A stretch of DNA of 64,000 nt from contig UESW01003835.1 of assembly GCA_900491605.1 (NCBI GenBank), positions 1,557,937 through 1,621,936 of the forward strand, read 5' to 3'. The notes under the pieces were generated by a model, which worked only from the letters and a program-made list of their open reading frames with translations, was not told where the DNA came from and made no database searches. This DNA comes from Calamus simplicifolius. Lineage: Eukaryota > Streptophyta > Magnoliopsida > Arecales > Arecaceae. The position numbers and the translations under genes were made by a program. Positions within the stretch are counted from its first letter, which is position 1, and each line of letters begins with the position of its first letter. Of the stretch, positions 26,644 to 40,560 are shown piece by piece.

Positions 26644-27431
26644 CTAAAAGATCCGTTGTCTGTGAATCCGATCGTGAAATTGAGTTTTATTGTTGATAAC
26701 GTCATGGTTTCCTCTATCCATTAACATTTCTACCATGACCACGCCGCCACTTTTTCTGTCACTGGTTTGTCCTCTTTTGCCAATATGATTGCCATGTTTG
26801 CTACCATTGCCTTTGCTATTACCCCTAACACCACCTCTACCACCTTTATAACTATTACCTCTTCTACTGCCATTACCATTGTTGTTTTGGCTACTACTGC
26901 TTCCATTATTTTTTCTGCCATCATGGCTATTACCACTACCACCACCATTGCTATTACCATAACCACCCCCACCTTTAGCACTACCACCACCACCTCCACC
27001 ACCATTGCTGCTCCCGCCGCCGCCACCGCCTCCACCATTGCCGCCGCCGCCACCACCTCCACCACCGCCACCACTTCCGCTACCCCATCCCCATCCATAA
27101 CCCCCGCCACCTCCACCACCACCTCCACCTCCATGTTGTCCGCCGCCGCCGCCACCGCCGCCACTCCCACCGTTGCCACCACCATCGCCATCAAGTTGGC
27201 TATTGCTACCAAAATTTGAACCCAATGCACTGTTTGATTGAGCTCCAATTCTCATGTCAACGCTGCCGCTTGTAATGGTGGTAGCGACGGTGGTGTTGTT
27301 ATATGGAATGATGATTTCTCTTCCACACGAACTTCCACACGAACCGCAACAGCGTAGACCGCCAGAAGGGATGCAGAAGCTGCAAGTAAGACGAAACCCC
27401 ACCAATGGTTCCTCTGAGAGGAGACCCCCAT
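26644..27431 (-). CDS. glycine-rich secreted or cell-wall-type protein, probably frameshifted
   Basis: Reading leftward from the ATG at 27431, the protein starts with MGVSSQRNHWWGF followed by a hydrophobic stretch (VLLAASASLLAVYAVAV), a typical signal peptide. That frame stops 59 codons in. The long glycine-rich frame (26644-27405) has no ATG at its left end. It continues through YNNTTVATTITSG to runs of glycine with YGWGWGSG, then Asn/Ser/Gly-rich and basic parts. The two pieces fit one protein with a one-base shift near 27330-27390, or an unrecognised splice. Glycine-rich proteins of this build are commonly cell-wall proteins (family inference). Because the DNA is a GGN repeat, other frames are open too (an Ala/Val frame on this strand, a Thr/Ala frame on the other); I take those as shadows. 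Confidence 0.55.
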
Positions 27432-27678
27432 TGTCCCTCCCTTACTCCTGGTCCAATCTAGTATGGTGCCTCTTTCTTTAGTTGGCTCGCGATGCTTCTT
27501 GGAGCGACGAAGACTCCACATCTCTTTCTTTTATACCGCACAGTGGTGGCGGTGGTTGTGGAGTAATAATCATGGGGAGTGCTTGGCTACAGAGAGGTGG
27601 AGGTGGTGGTGGGAAGGGGATTGGAGGCGTGGAGCATAGATTGCACTGTGCTTCATCTCGCCTTGTGCGCGTGGATGG

Positions 27679-27710
<32 letters not shown>

Positions 27711-28603
27711 CTAATTCATCTCCCCACTAGATCGGTCAATCACGCTCCACTAATGACAACATGCTCTTGTCCTGGTTTCTTAGTGTGATCCACCTCAATG
27801 GGTTGCTATGCTCTTCCAATCTTAGCTCTGACATCCCACTACCTCTATTGGTGGTCACGGGGCATTGTCTACCACTAATTCTATTAGCCTGGATTGAGCC
27901 TTGTTCCCTGTGACCGGCTGAATGCTTGAACCCAGTCATATTGAGGGACGCTCTGACTTTTAGGAGCTCAAGAATTACCTTGCTCATAGTTCACCCCCAC
28001 ACCCTCCATATTTTTCACAGATTACACCATTCGGACTAGCATCGCAAAAAACAGAAGCAAAAAAGCACTCACTTTAGACTCCTCTATGCCCATTTACCTG
28101 CCCATCTTTTTAGCCTCCTTTTGTACATTACAATGAGATATCGTAGGAGGATCATCATGGTATCGCTGGAAACAACATAGATGCGGTACCAGAGGCTGAA
28201 TGCTTATCTTTACAAGTTATTTTGTTGTGGGAGTACATTAGCAGTCACAGCTCACCATCTCTAGCAATTCTGCTATAGTGAATAAGCACTACTCTTTAAA
28301 TCTCTTCTTTATTGCCTACAATGAGATTTCTGCTATGAAACAACAATAGAAGCATTTTGGGTGCCATTACAATGCTACTTCCCTTGTACAAATTTTGCAC
28401 ACGTTTCGGCTTCTCCCTCAGAATCTCTTGATCCTTGCAACTAACAATATCTACAAAACTGGAAGATCATTGTAACACTCACACTGAGAAACTCGTGTGA
28501 ATTAGTCAGCTTGACCTGTTTTCTTCTTCTAGACTACCCGAGAGCACAAGCAGGCCGAGCTAGCAATGAACCCTTGCTTCTCCTTTCTTTTAGGGTACAG
28601 AGT
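27432..28603. other. intergenic DNA with CT microsatellite
   Basis: A (CT)14 run lies at 27679-27706, in the region upstream of the glycine-rich gene. On that gene's strand it reads as GA, a common plant promoter motif. From about 28000 the sequence should include the 3' UTR of CDC27. No other gene was recognised. Confidence 0.5.
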
Positions 28604-31600
28604 CTAAGTAGTGTCCTCTAATTCATCTGGTAAGTATAGCTTCTCCATTGCCAACTGTCAAAGATTAGAAGAACAGAGGGGCATACTGATAAGACACCAG
28701 CATCAAAAAAAAAAAAAAGTTGATCTACAGACGATAATTTCCACTGCCTTCATTGAAGACAGGATTAAGTTTGAATGGTTTCTGCATATTCAGTGTCTCA
28801 GATAGTATTGGCACCTCAATATCATCATATAAAGAATTAACAAGAGCAACTGAGATGAGTACCTTAATAGTAGCGACATCAGTTGCAGGAGACTTTACAT
28901 CCAATGCAAGACCAAAATAGAAAATCGCCTTCTCATGCATGTGGAGTTTCCCATATATCTTACCCATCAATGCATAGATACTGCTCTCACAAGGTGCATA
29001 CTCCTTCAACTGCTCAAATTCTTTCAAAGCTTCATCAAATCTTTCAAGACTTAAAAGTATGTTAGCCTTCTGATACATAGGAAGTGGATTCTTCTTATCA
29101 GCTGAGATAGCCTTCTCCATAATCTCTAGTGCATCCTCATTTCTCTGTAAAAAATTCAGAAACACAAATAAACCAGTTGTGAGGCCAGGCAGAGCTTAAA
29201 CATTAGTTAAACGACGGAAGCATCATTATAAGATAGACACATGCTTTATGAGTTGCTTTACAAATCGTAAAGCATTAGAGTTTGACCTTCAAAGAATGCA
29301 ACGCCATTCCCAGATAGCACATAAGAACAGAAGAATGAGGGTTTATATGGAAAGCCCTTCGAAAATGATGCTCTGCAAACTCAAACTTTTCTCGGCGAAG
29401 GTATACAACCCCAAGGCCATACCATGAGTTATAATGCCTTTCATCTACTTGAAGTGCACTTTGGTAGGACTTAATTCCATTCTCGAAATCCTCCAGGGCG
29501 ACATACCTGTAACAGAAAATTGGATGCAAAAAGGATCTAGGCTACACTTAAGCTGATGCAGTAAAGTAACCATTGGCATTTGCTGCAAATGCCCAAATAT
29601 ATGTGGAGAGTATTATCAAAATAGAGAGAAAAAAAAGAAGAAATAGAAGGCAACCAAGCGCATACTCATGACCGCAAAGGGTGTGGGCATAAGCAAATCT
29701 CGAGTCCAGTTGGACTGCACGCTGAAAATTTTTCAATGCAGTTTCATGATCTTTCTGCAAGCTATAGCAATTTCCCATTACACACCTACATAGCCATTCC
29801 ATTAATAAAGCTTGTTAAATAAACAAATTGTACTTTTTACTGTAAAACAAGCAATAGTGGAAAAAAAGAAAAAAAGAAAACCAGAACAGACGAAAGGAAT
29901 TCTAAAAAAGATGGCTCATAGAGGATGTCAAGGATCATATTCCATTTGAAAAAAGATGCCTGATAAAGGATGTGAAAGTTCATAAGTTAAATTATTCAAT
30001 AACAACACAGACCAAGTCTACTAGATTATTAAAAAAGCTTTCGTTTAAGAAAAAATTCTGTGATAGCAACAGTTGCAGCAATAAAAGTGGTTGATACAGT
30101 GGCCATGGCAAATTCATGATGGTCACCGTCCGGGTGGCTGAGTTGAGGCTGGGTGTAGCGTGGTGAGGGGTGGCAAAAGTGGCATATGCCAGTCGACCCA
30201 ACCCAGAACCGACCTGCATAAGCCAACCATTGGATCCATGGATCAGGTATGGATCAGAAATCCTTAACCTGCCACGCAATCAGGGTGCTTTTGGGCTAAC
30301 AGATTATGGCACATCAGGTCACGGCACTTATATTAAAGTAAAAGGTTCACAATTTTCAGATACTCTCCTCTCAATCTCTACCTTCTTTGCCTCCTCTGAC
30401 TATGCTCGCACTACCCCTCCTCCACACCCCCCCCCCCCCCCCCCCCCCCCAAACAACTAATAAAATAAAATAAAAACTCCTCTTTGTTCTAGAATTGTTC
30501 GCTCTACCAACTGGCCTTGTCAGACAGCAACAATGCCATTCACTCCTCTCACATTTTTGATAATGAATACACATTATTTGTCTCAAAATTGGAATTTTTT
30601 AAATATCATGATAGTTTATTAACTTATCAAAAGATTCTACAGATTCCTCTTTATTGAGATAACTTGGATGAGCCCATGAGATCCAAGAACTTCATGTATT
30701 TTTTGCATGCAGGATATAACACAAGGTACATGGTAATTGATTATGTGATGATTAAAACAAGCAGGTATGTGCCCTCATTGATACATTCGTCTTTTCCATC
30801 CATTCAAGTCCAACACATTTTAGAGAACCTCACAGCCAAGACCTTGTGCAACTGATTTCTTCGACCTATTCTAATATGTCACTTGAACATAAGACTTTCT
30901 ATTCCAACGATTAATCACTAGATGCATAAGAAAAGTTATAAAATAAACATTTTTTAATAAGATCGTATGTTAGAGAAGAAAGCATACCATGTTTGAGGTG
31001 ATAATCGATCAACTGAGGTAAGCTCTTGAGCAAGGTAGCTTAGCTCCATTTCCTTCTTCAAATGCTGCCAGAAAAGACAATTGCAATTGTTAAGTTATGA
31101 GATCACCTATCCAATATACTGGACTCCTTGTATTTATCCTATTAAATTTTTTGATCCTTTTATTTTAACAAACTAGACCAAATGGAGATTTGGGGAAGAA
31201 ACATCTCCAAGAAGAGTTTTACCTCTGTTAAAATAATCTACCAACCAGCTTGCCTGATGGTGATTTAGATGCCTCCACTACTTGCATCATAGTAAATGTA
31301 ATTAAAATTAGAGCCAAAGTCCCTAGGAGGTTTTCTATGGCTTGCTCAAGCAACAATGTCCCTCCTTCCATAATTTAATTTGCTATGAAAAGGCACAATG
31401 AGAACCAATGGTGTCTTGACATGCAATTCATCACAAATTATCAAAAATGAAGACAAAAAATATGAAAAAATCTACTCCTTATGGTCCCACAGGCATCAAA
31501 TATGTTAATATGCTAAAATCTCAGTTGGGTGACCTCTTTTGATCTTTTCAATCCAGCATTTCAAATATGTGTTTGATCAATCTGACCTCTTCCAAATAAC

Positions 31601-34600
31601 ACATGCTGCCACATATTAAATCTCAAAAATCACTAGAAAAAAATTGCCTAATTAAATCTTGGTCTCCTATAAAAATAGTCCTCCATCTTCTAAGATCACA
31701 AGCAAGGCCTACCCGTAATCTTACGATAGTAGTTGAGTAGCCACGGTACAATTAAGTTAAAGAAGATTAGTGAGTCACCCATCATTCATGCACACAAGCA
31801 AAATGAGGGGTTAGATTTCCAAGTTAGTCACAAGTTTGATAGCAATCACAAGTCAAGATGTTCTTTTAAGCACCAAGTTAACATTAACCCTAGTTGGAGA
31901 GCAATAACTCAAAATACAGCCAAGAGGTTCCATAAGGTGTAGTTTTCTCTCACAATGGAAAGTGGAGATGACATAAGATAAATCAACTCCACCATGTTCA
32001 TCTAAGATAGTGACTTATAAATGACCCTAATAAAACAAGAATTTTTACTTCATCCCTAAATGACACTGATGAACCTCTGCTCTGTCTAATTGATGAGCAG
32101 GCCAGCATGGGCAGCATTTCATCAAAGAAACTGCACTTAGCCAAGCACATACCAAGTATAAAAAATATGTACATATTTGTATGTGGTGTTTATATTCACA
32201 AAATGTGAAGAGAGGATCATATATGAGAGACACAAATGAAAATAGAGAGCATCAATATAGTTTAAAAGGTAAATACCTATAAACAAAAGACTGCTTTCAA
32301 GTCCCCTTGTTTATTCACCGAGTTCTCTCAATATCAAAGCATGGCATCATGTCATTAAACTATTAATTTGGGATGATTGTTGGATTGGCAATATGTCTCC
32401 AGATTTAAGGTATTTTATGCCTTATAGATCATAAAAATTGTTTAAATTTTCATTTTACAACCAACTGCACCAAAAAAAAAGCAAATGAACATCTGTATAT
32501 ATATATGGTTATATGTATGCATGTCTGTTTGTGTATGTATGTAAGGATATATGATCAATAATATGAACTGTCCAAGAACTGATGTTGACTTACATAAAGA
32601 ACAGTAGAGTAAATGTCCATTCCCTCTAGAGAGTATGGTGACACTCGGCGTGCCATATCAAGTAGCGGTCAGCCTCAAAATAGTCTACCAATTCAAAATG
32701 TGTTTTGCCTACCTGCAATGAACATCTTTAAATCCACAGATGTCTAAATAAGAAGACGTGCATAGACTAACAATATATATACAGACATAAGCCTGCTGTT
32801 CTGAAGGTCAAAAGAATCTGAAAGGACTTGCAGAAAGAAATGGTTATCACATGAAATGAACATTCGATTCTTGCATGATGAGAATGATAACACAAGGAAA
32901 CATTGTACTAAGGACACCTTAGAAAATTACACAAGTTCATAGTGTAACAATGTTCTTCACAGTTTTCCAAGCAGCTCAAGGAATACAAATTTTTTACTGT
33001 GTCAATTGTGCTCCATGTATAACACAAATTAGATGTTCAGTCAGCTTCAATATATAAGAAAGGTAATTTTGACATTTTAACTCTAGCAAAAACTGATATC
33101 TTAATCTTCTCATGCAACATCTACTAAGTCACATAGATACCTGACCGGCTCCTACTTTACAGCCTCAAAAAATGCCAACATGAAAAATTAAATGGGCCAT
33201 TCAGAAGTGTCTTTTTCTTAAAAGTAACTTCTCCAGAAAGTTCACTATCATGCCTACATAAACTTTCAGCAAGAAAGTCTATTCATCTTTTCCCACCAAA
33301 TCTAAGGCTCCTTTAGGTTGCCAAGGAAATGGAAAAAAAAAAAAAAAAAAATAAATTAGCAAAAGAACATAAAAATGAAAGGAAGAAAAGAAAACTGAGT
33401 AATTTCTCATATTTGGCTTCATTAATAAAATTAGTTGTTGAGGAAGTGATGAAGATACAACTAAGTTGGCTTGAGCTACATTTCTGTTCTCACATTATCT
33501 CAAAATCACTATCTTTGGGGAAGAAAAAAAATTTACTTATTAGAGAAATTTGAAACATGTGAATAAATTAAGTGTAACAAAATACGTATGTTAAGATGGA
33601 TATATGGTAAACTTTAAAAATAAAATTAGAAATAAACATATACAAGAAATAATATGAATAGTCCCAATTGAAGATAAAATAAGAGAAAAACGATTACGGT
33701 GGTTTGGACATATACAACGAAAACTTTTAGATGTTCTAGTTAGAAAGAGTGATCTTTTAACAGTACTGATAAAGGTAGAGGTAGAGCTAAACTAACATGA
33801 ACAGAAATAATTAAGAAAGATATAACTATTTGTAATTTGAGTATCAACTTAGTCCTGAATAGAGTATAGTGGAGGAAGCAGATTCAGATAATCGACCCAT
33901 ATAGTTGGGAAAAGGCTTAAATGAGTTGAGTTGAGTTGAGTTTGATTTTTTTTTTCTATTCCTGAATTTTCTTTAGTGCCTAACAATAGAAAAGAACATT
34001 CCTCCCTTTTCTTTTACTTTCTCAGTGAACAACCAAAGCCTAAATGTTAGTAATTTATATGACACAATTTGTAGCCACTAATCATCAAATTGACTTGCAA
34101 AAAATAAAATGGAAAAGGCAAGAGAACATTTTTAAGACGCAAAAGTACCTGGGATAGTACCCATCCAGTATTAAATTGATGTTGTGAAAGGCTTAGGTAA
34201 ACTTCCAGTGCTTCCTGCTCAAGTCAAAAGCATTACTTAGATAATAAGACATTTCTATGAAAAGGAAATGTGACAACATTATTTGCATACCTGGGATCTG
34301 TATAAACAGGAAAGCCTGTAACCTTCTCCAAGAGTCCGCAAGAGGCACAAAAACTCCCGGATACCACTTATCTGTCTTGGGTCATGTGCCGAAATTCCAC
34401 CTCCTATTTTGTCTTGCTCAAGGCATCTAGCATCAGCCGATATAGAAGATGAAGTTGTTACTATATTATCTGCCTGAAAATTGACAAAAATCTCAGACCT
34501 TCTCCCTACATCGACAAGTGTTGTTAAAGTTTGTATCAGTGTTCTTGACAGCAACCAAACAAAGAAATAACAAAAGGTTATTTAGGAAAAAACAATGATA

Positions 34601-37600
34601 AAGCATGCAGCAGCAACCACTGGAGCATAAAATTTATGAGGAGAGGTAGTGATAGACAAGACTCATACAACAAATGTTGAATGGAAACGGATGCAAGTGT
34701 CAGATACACACCTGTATCCAATAGTCTGATTGGTGAGGTGAAAATAAATATGACAGCAGATTACTTAAAAAAATATTGATTTATACATGTTAATTTGTTA
34801 ATATTGCATTTTAAAAAAAATGATGTTTGTTGAGGTGTTCCATCTTTCTATATATAAAATTGACAAAGTGATTCTTTGTTGTTGAGTGCTAAGTTACTAC
34901 TAAATGCATACATATTTGAATAATAACATAAGAAAAAGAGAGAGATGAGTGCATTATAAATTCTTTTTAGTTCGCTAGCACATCAAACTACCAAATTGAT
35001 CTCAAACAGCATCAGCAGAACACTGCTTTAATATAGAAAATTCAATAATTCAATTTAATACATATTTTAGCTTTCTACGACTATAATCAACTTTTCAGAA
35101 TGGTGTTTACTACCTTCATCAAAATTTTCAATTGCCCATGATTGTACGATCCTCTGATTTAATATATATAATTCAACAATTCAATATAGTACATATATTA
35201 GCTTCTTAGGACCATAATCAACTTTTCAGAATTGTTTGTTTGCTACCTTCATCAAAACTTTCATTGGCCCATGATTGTCCTCTCCTAAATGTCACAGAAT
35301 TTAAGAATGCTGAATTTATTTTTGATGATGATGAAGAAGAGAATCCTCCAAGAAATTTAGCAGAGGAATGGTTGGTTCCGTTTCCCCCAGCTTGTGAGGC
35401 ACTCGAGTTCATATTGGTAGCTGCTTCACCAGAGAGTCTTGTGCACCGTCGAAGTCCTGAATCAGAAAATAATCGCCCTGATACCTGTGAATGGGTGTTC
35501 AGGTGAAATTATGTTTTTAAAAACATGTTGGTGAAGCACGTCTGAGAAAAAATTTACAAGCATCACAAGGAAGATGGTCCAATTAAATATCTGGAAATTT
35601 TATGAGTTTCTCGAGTAAAAAAAAATGCAGGAAGAGGAGGAAATATCACAGTACAACAAGCCACACCACAGAGAGTAAATTCTAATAACATAAAGATTAC
35701 TGATAAGACTATCTTCAGGTATAGGAAAAGACGAGCATGCAAGAGCATAAGCAGCATGTGCAGAACATGAAAAAAGGGTCTGCACCCAAATAGAACCACA
35801 AATAAAAAGATGGGACCACAACCAGTCTATTATCAAATTGATGACTTGGTCAAGATATGAATAATTCAATTTCTATGCCCACAAAAAATGAAAGTATAAA
35901 TCACAGAATGCACAATGTCTAGAAAAAGATTGTTTTGAATATAACAAAAAGCTGAAACTTTATGTATTCAAAAGGCTTGCAAGGATGGCATAGATTAAAA
36001 TAGCATTGCATGAGTTGTGCTAATATGTTCCCAAAAATGGTAAAAAAATATTTATAGACCAAAATCTAATATAATAATTTTTTTGTTTCATTATAGGATA
36101 GAAATGAAATATACAGGAAGCACATGCTGATGAAAGTGCCTACACACTATCTAAAAGCAAAACCAAGTAACCAAAAAATATACTCTCCTAAGGCCAAATA
36201 AACTAATCTTTTTATGGTTATCACATTAACAAAAATAATTTTCTATCAGAATTCCAATGTCAACTCTTTATGTGCTGTAAATAATTTGGCACTATTGAAT
36301 ACCTCTTGGTTTCACTGTACAAGGGACATCGCACTATAAGCTTGATAACCAGCAACTAACATGACTTTCACCGTTTCAAATTATAAATTCATGTTCCATG
36401 CCTAAGCAAGACTAGAAATACAACAAAATAAGCAGTGGATTGATTGTTCTATGGAGAGTATTATGTGCATAAATAGTTTGTTTCGTGCATTTCCCAAGTA
36501 AAGAAGATAAAAGTTACAAAGAGCATCAACATAAGGAAAACAATAACCTTCCGTAGTTTCCCTTCATCCACAAACTTTTTCCTGGGGGCTTGAATTGCTG
36601 CAGTTACATTGGACTTGGTAGAGCCATCACCACCAGCTGCATTTAAGTATAACTGTGCATTTCTACATAGAGGTGGTGGAGCTACCCCAGATAGCTGTAG
36701 AAATAATGACAACATCAATAGTCAATAGTTAATTTGATGTCACTTAATTGAATCTACTATTATAAATGAAAACCACTTTCTATAATCTTTAACAAAAAGG
36801 AAAAAAAAATCACTTCCTATGAAATAAATACAAAATACTGATGACATTATCTATTTCAAGGACAGTCAAGTGATAGGGAACATATAATTGAAATCATGAA
36901 CTAAAAGACAAGACAAAGACTAATTCTGTTTCTGACATCATGACATGAAAAGCATCAAATGAATCTTCAAGAGCATCTTCAACTGATGACGACTACAAGA
37001 GCAACCTGTTTTAAATTTAAATTGAATCAAAGTTTGCTATTTAGAAACAAGTTGATAAACAATGGCTGTTAAAATGCTTTATGAGGCCTCTCATTACGTT
37101 ATTTATATACATAATGGCTTTTGAAAATACGACTGTAATTTAGCTGTTATCCTATTATATGACAGGAAAATGGTTGTTATCTGGTATTTTCACTGTTCAT
37201 CAGATTTGAACCTTAAAAAAAAAACAAAAAAAAAAAATCTTTGTGCCAACTGAAAAGATTATTTTATTCTGCAAACAGTGACATTATCAATAACAACAGC
37301 ATTATCCCATTAAAAAACAGGTAATACTATTTCATAAAACAACACTAGTGTAGCAGCAGAAATATGACATATGTTTTGCACCACCTATATGGATCTTTTG
37401 CATCCTTTTAACTGTCCTAGCAGAAACATAAAATCCTTAATGAACTCTGTCATTGACTGGTCAAAGTTGAATATAAAATGGCCAGAAAATGCATCATTGG
37501 ATAAGAATAATTGACACAGTGTTCATGTTTGTGGTGATGAACTTCATAACAGTTCAGAAGGTCAGGTGAAATTGGGGAACCATCAAGATCAGTGATAACA

Positions 37601-40525
37601 TGCTTCAAAGCCCAGCAGCATGGGTTCCACTTTTCAGAGTTCAGGAATTCAAGATTCTAAAGCATGACAAATATTAACAAGAAGATAATTTTGGGTTTAG
37701 CATGGAAACATAGCAAATGAAATGACAGTCAATATAAGTCATATCTATCTCATTAAATTGGTGAAGTACTTTAATTTCATGATCTGTAATATGATTTTAC
37801 CAATTCCAGAGAAAAGCTTCACGCAGCAGTATTTTAAGGTGATTGTACTCACCTGCATAGCTGCTGGAGGAGTATAATACTGTGATATATCAAATGGGCC
37901 ACCAGGCTGCCCTGCTGCTATTACTGTGCCATGAGGATGACTGAGGATCTCTCTTGTTTTGTAAGCATGGAGATGTTTTGAGTGCCTTGGACTTGTATCC
38001 TCTGATCCCAGTGCCATATTAGAATGTAGACTTTGATTCACAGTGCCAACGATCAAGTTATGAGAATTCAATTCAGTTAAATGCTGCTGCTGGATGCAAG
38101 CAGCAGCTGCATCATTAAAACATTCACTAGCATCTTCTGCAGCACCTGGACAAAATGGTCACGTGTTTCTATGCAAGCCCATGATATGAATTTCACTTAT
38201 CCATGGAGAACTAATTCTTGGAGTTAATTCAAGAATGCTTAAAATAAGTTTGAAGCAGAAGAGCAATATATTAGCTTAATGTCAATAAACTCATACACTA
38301 TATGGTTGTATGCCAAGCCATCTCGAATCGGACGGTTTGGGACAAACCAAAATGAACCAACCTAAAACTAGGATGATTTGGCCTCTTGATTTAGTATCGA
38401 GGGTAAACCATCCTGAACTGAACCCCTTGAATTGACTAAACCAACCCTGAATTGACGTATTAAACTGAACCGAACCAAACTGCCCAGTTCGATCCAATTC
38501 GAGGCAGTTTATGGCTTGGGCCCCTGATCCACCCGACCAATCTACCACCAGTTCCGTACGATACGCTCCATACCGAATCGGTATAGAAATGGTATCGATT
38601 TCCATTATGACGAACCTTGCTATATGCAAATCAATGATTCTCCACAAATAAACATGCCCAACATGAATGTGCATAACACCCAAATAAAAATAGAATATCA
38701 AATTATGACAAACTGATAAATATCATTAAAGAGGAGAAACTGCATTATTAAAACATTCACTAGCATCTTCCACAGCACCTAGACAAAATGATCACACGTT
38801 TCCTTGCAAACCCATGATATAAATTTCACTTAACCATAGAGAACTAATTTTTGGAGTTAATTCAAGAATAAAGTTTGAAGCAAAAGAGCAGTATACTAGC
38901 TTAATGCAGACAAGAACCATGCATAATAAATTCACACCATATAATTGCATGTCAAACTATCCCAAATCGGACGGTTCGGGGTAAACCAAAGTGAAACAGC
39001 CTAAAACTAGGACGGTTTGACCCCTTAATTCGATACCAAAGGTGAATTGCCATGAACCGAACCGTCCTAAATTGATCTAACTGACCTTGAACTGATGTAC
39101 TAAGCCAAACAACCCAAATTGAACCACTTGATTCAGTCGGTTTGAGGTGATTCATGACTTAGGGCCCCTTAGTCCATCCGACCAAGACGCCACCAGTTCA
39201 ATACGGTACACTGCATACCAAACCGATATCGAAATGATACTGTTTTTCAGTATGGCAAACTTTACTATATAAAGACCAATGATTATTCACAAATAAGCAT
39301 GCCCAACATGAATGTGCATAATAGTAAAATATAGATAGAACATCAAACTATGATAAACTGATATATATCATTAAAGAGAATGGGTACAGTTGCATTAGAC
39401 AAGACAACCCAAGATTAATATCTACTGTATCAATATCAATATCCATGACAAGCCTATCATTGCCACTCAACTTCCACATAGACTATATCCAAAGTTACCA
39501 CTCTAGATATTCCTTAGAGAATGACAACATTGCAAAGGATCACACACTAGGGGCAAAAGTAATATGCCACTTAAATACACAAATATTAGGTATACTTTCA
39601 AAAGCCCAAAGTTTCCAGCATGAAGTCATTCTATTAAGTTCACATAAGCATCAACCACACTAACCTAATACACACAGTTCCTCATATGCAACCCATAAAA
39701 GAGGATCTATGGCCAAAGCTCGCACAAAGTGGTCAATTGCACATGTCCTTCTACCAGTGTACCTAAAGGGCAAAAAAAAAAAAAAAACAAAAAAAGGAAG
39801 AGCAACTTAAAGCTTAAACAATGTATAAATTATACAGCAGCAAAAAATAACGAGCAAGTGTGATATACAGGTAGTTATCTTTCTAAGAACAAAAATTCAA
39901 CATTGCAAATGTGCCAACTACATTAAACAGGAGAACAGATGATGGATCATAACACAACAATATTACATCAGGACAAGGCCAAAATTTTATGCAAAATTGT
40001 ATTCAACTAATATATTCAAATATTTATGAAAGAAAAATAAATTAATATCTTACCCTAAGAATTTGATTTTAGTCTCCTCGTCTTCATTATTTTAAAATCA
40101 TGCATCATGGTCTAAAAGAAGCTATCCAAGAAACAATATGAACATATAAACATTTCCACACCCACATAGCTTTTAGTAATATTTAAATCATTTAAGTTTA
40201 GCATCATAAAATGAGGATCACACACCTTAAAAGATTTAATACCTACAAACAGTCAAGTCTTAAACCAAAGCATCTCTAGGAGGGCAGTCAAAAGGATCAA
40301 AATAATATCATTTTATGCTCCAAAAAGGATGAATCAAAAGTTTCAGACCTGCAATTTTTAAGAGCAGGATCCAATTCAATAGAGAATGCCTCACCATAAA
40401 AGCCAACAGAGACAAATCAAGAATATGATTTTGAAGATAAATCCATACCATACAGTTGTAGAAGTTCAAAGAATCAATCTGTCATCTCATTAGGGTTGAT
40501 ATTTGACCTTCTAACATGAAAGGAA

Positions 40526-40560
<35 letters not shown>

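Noticed and set aside
26767..27219. 150-codon open frame on the + strand, Thr/Ala/Ser-rich
   Set aside because: It is the antisense of the glycine-rich repeat; CCN/NCC repeats leave such frames open without selection.
28725..28862. C-terminal extension of CDC27 read straight from exon 15
   Set aside because: The frame past 28863 has no similarity to CDC27, while a GT donor at 28862 and an exon at 28604-28654 restore the family's MEKLYLPDELED end.
34473..34554. CDC27 exon 9 starting at the acceptor near 34474
   Set aside because: That start is out of phase with exon 8; the acceptor before 34505 gives an in-frame join (EG-RRSE).
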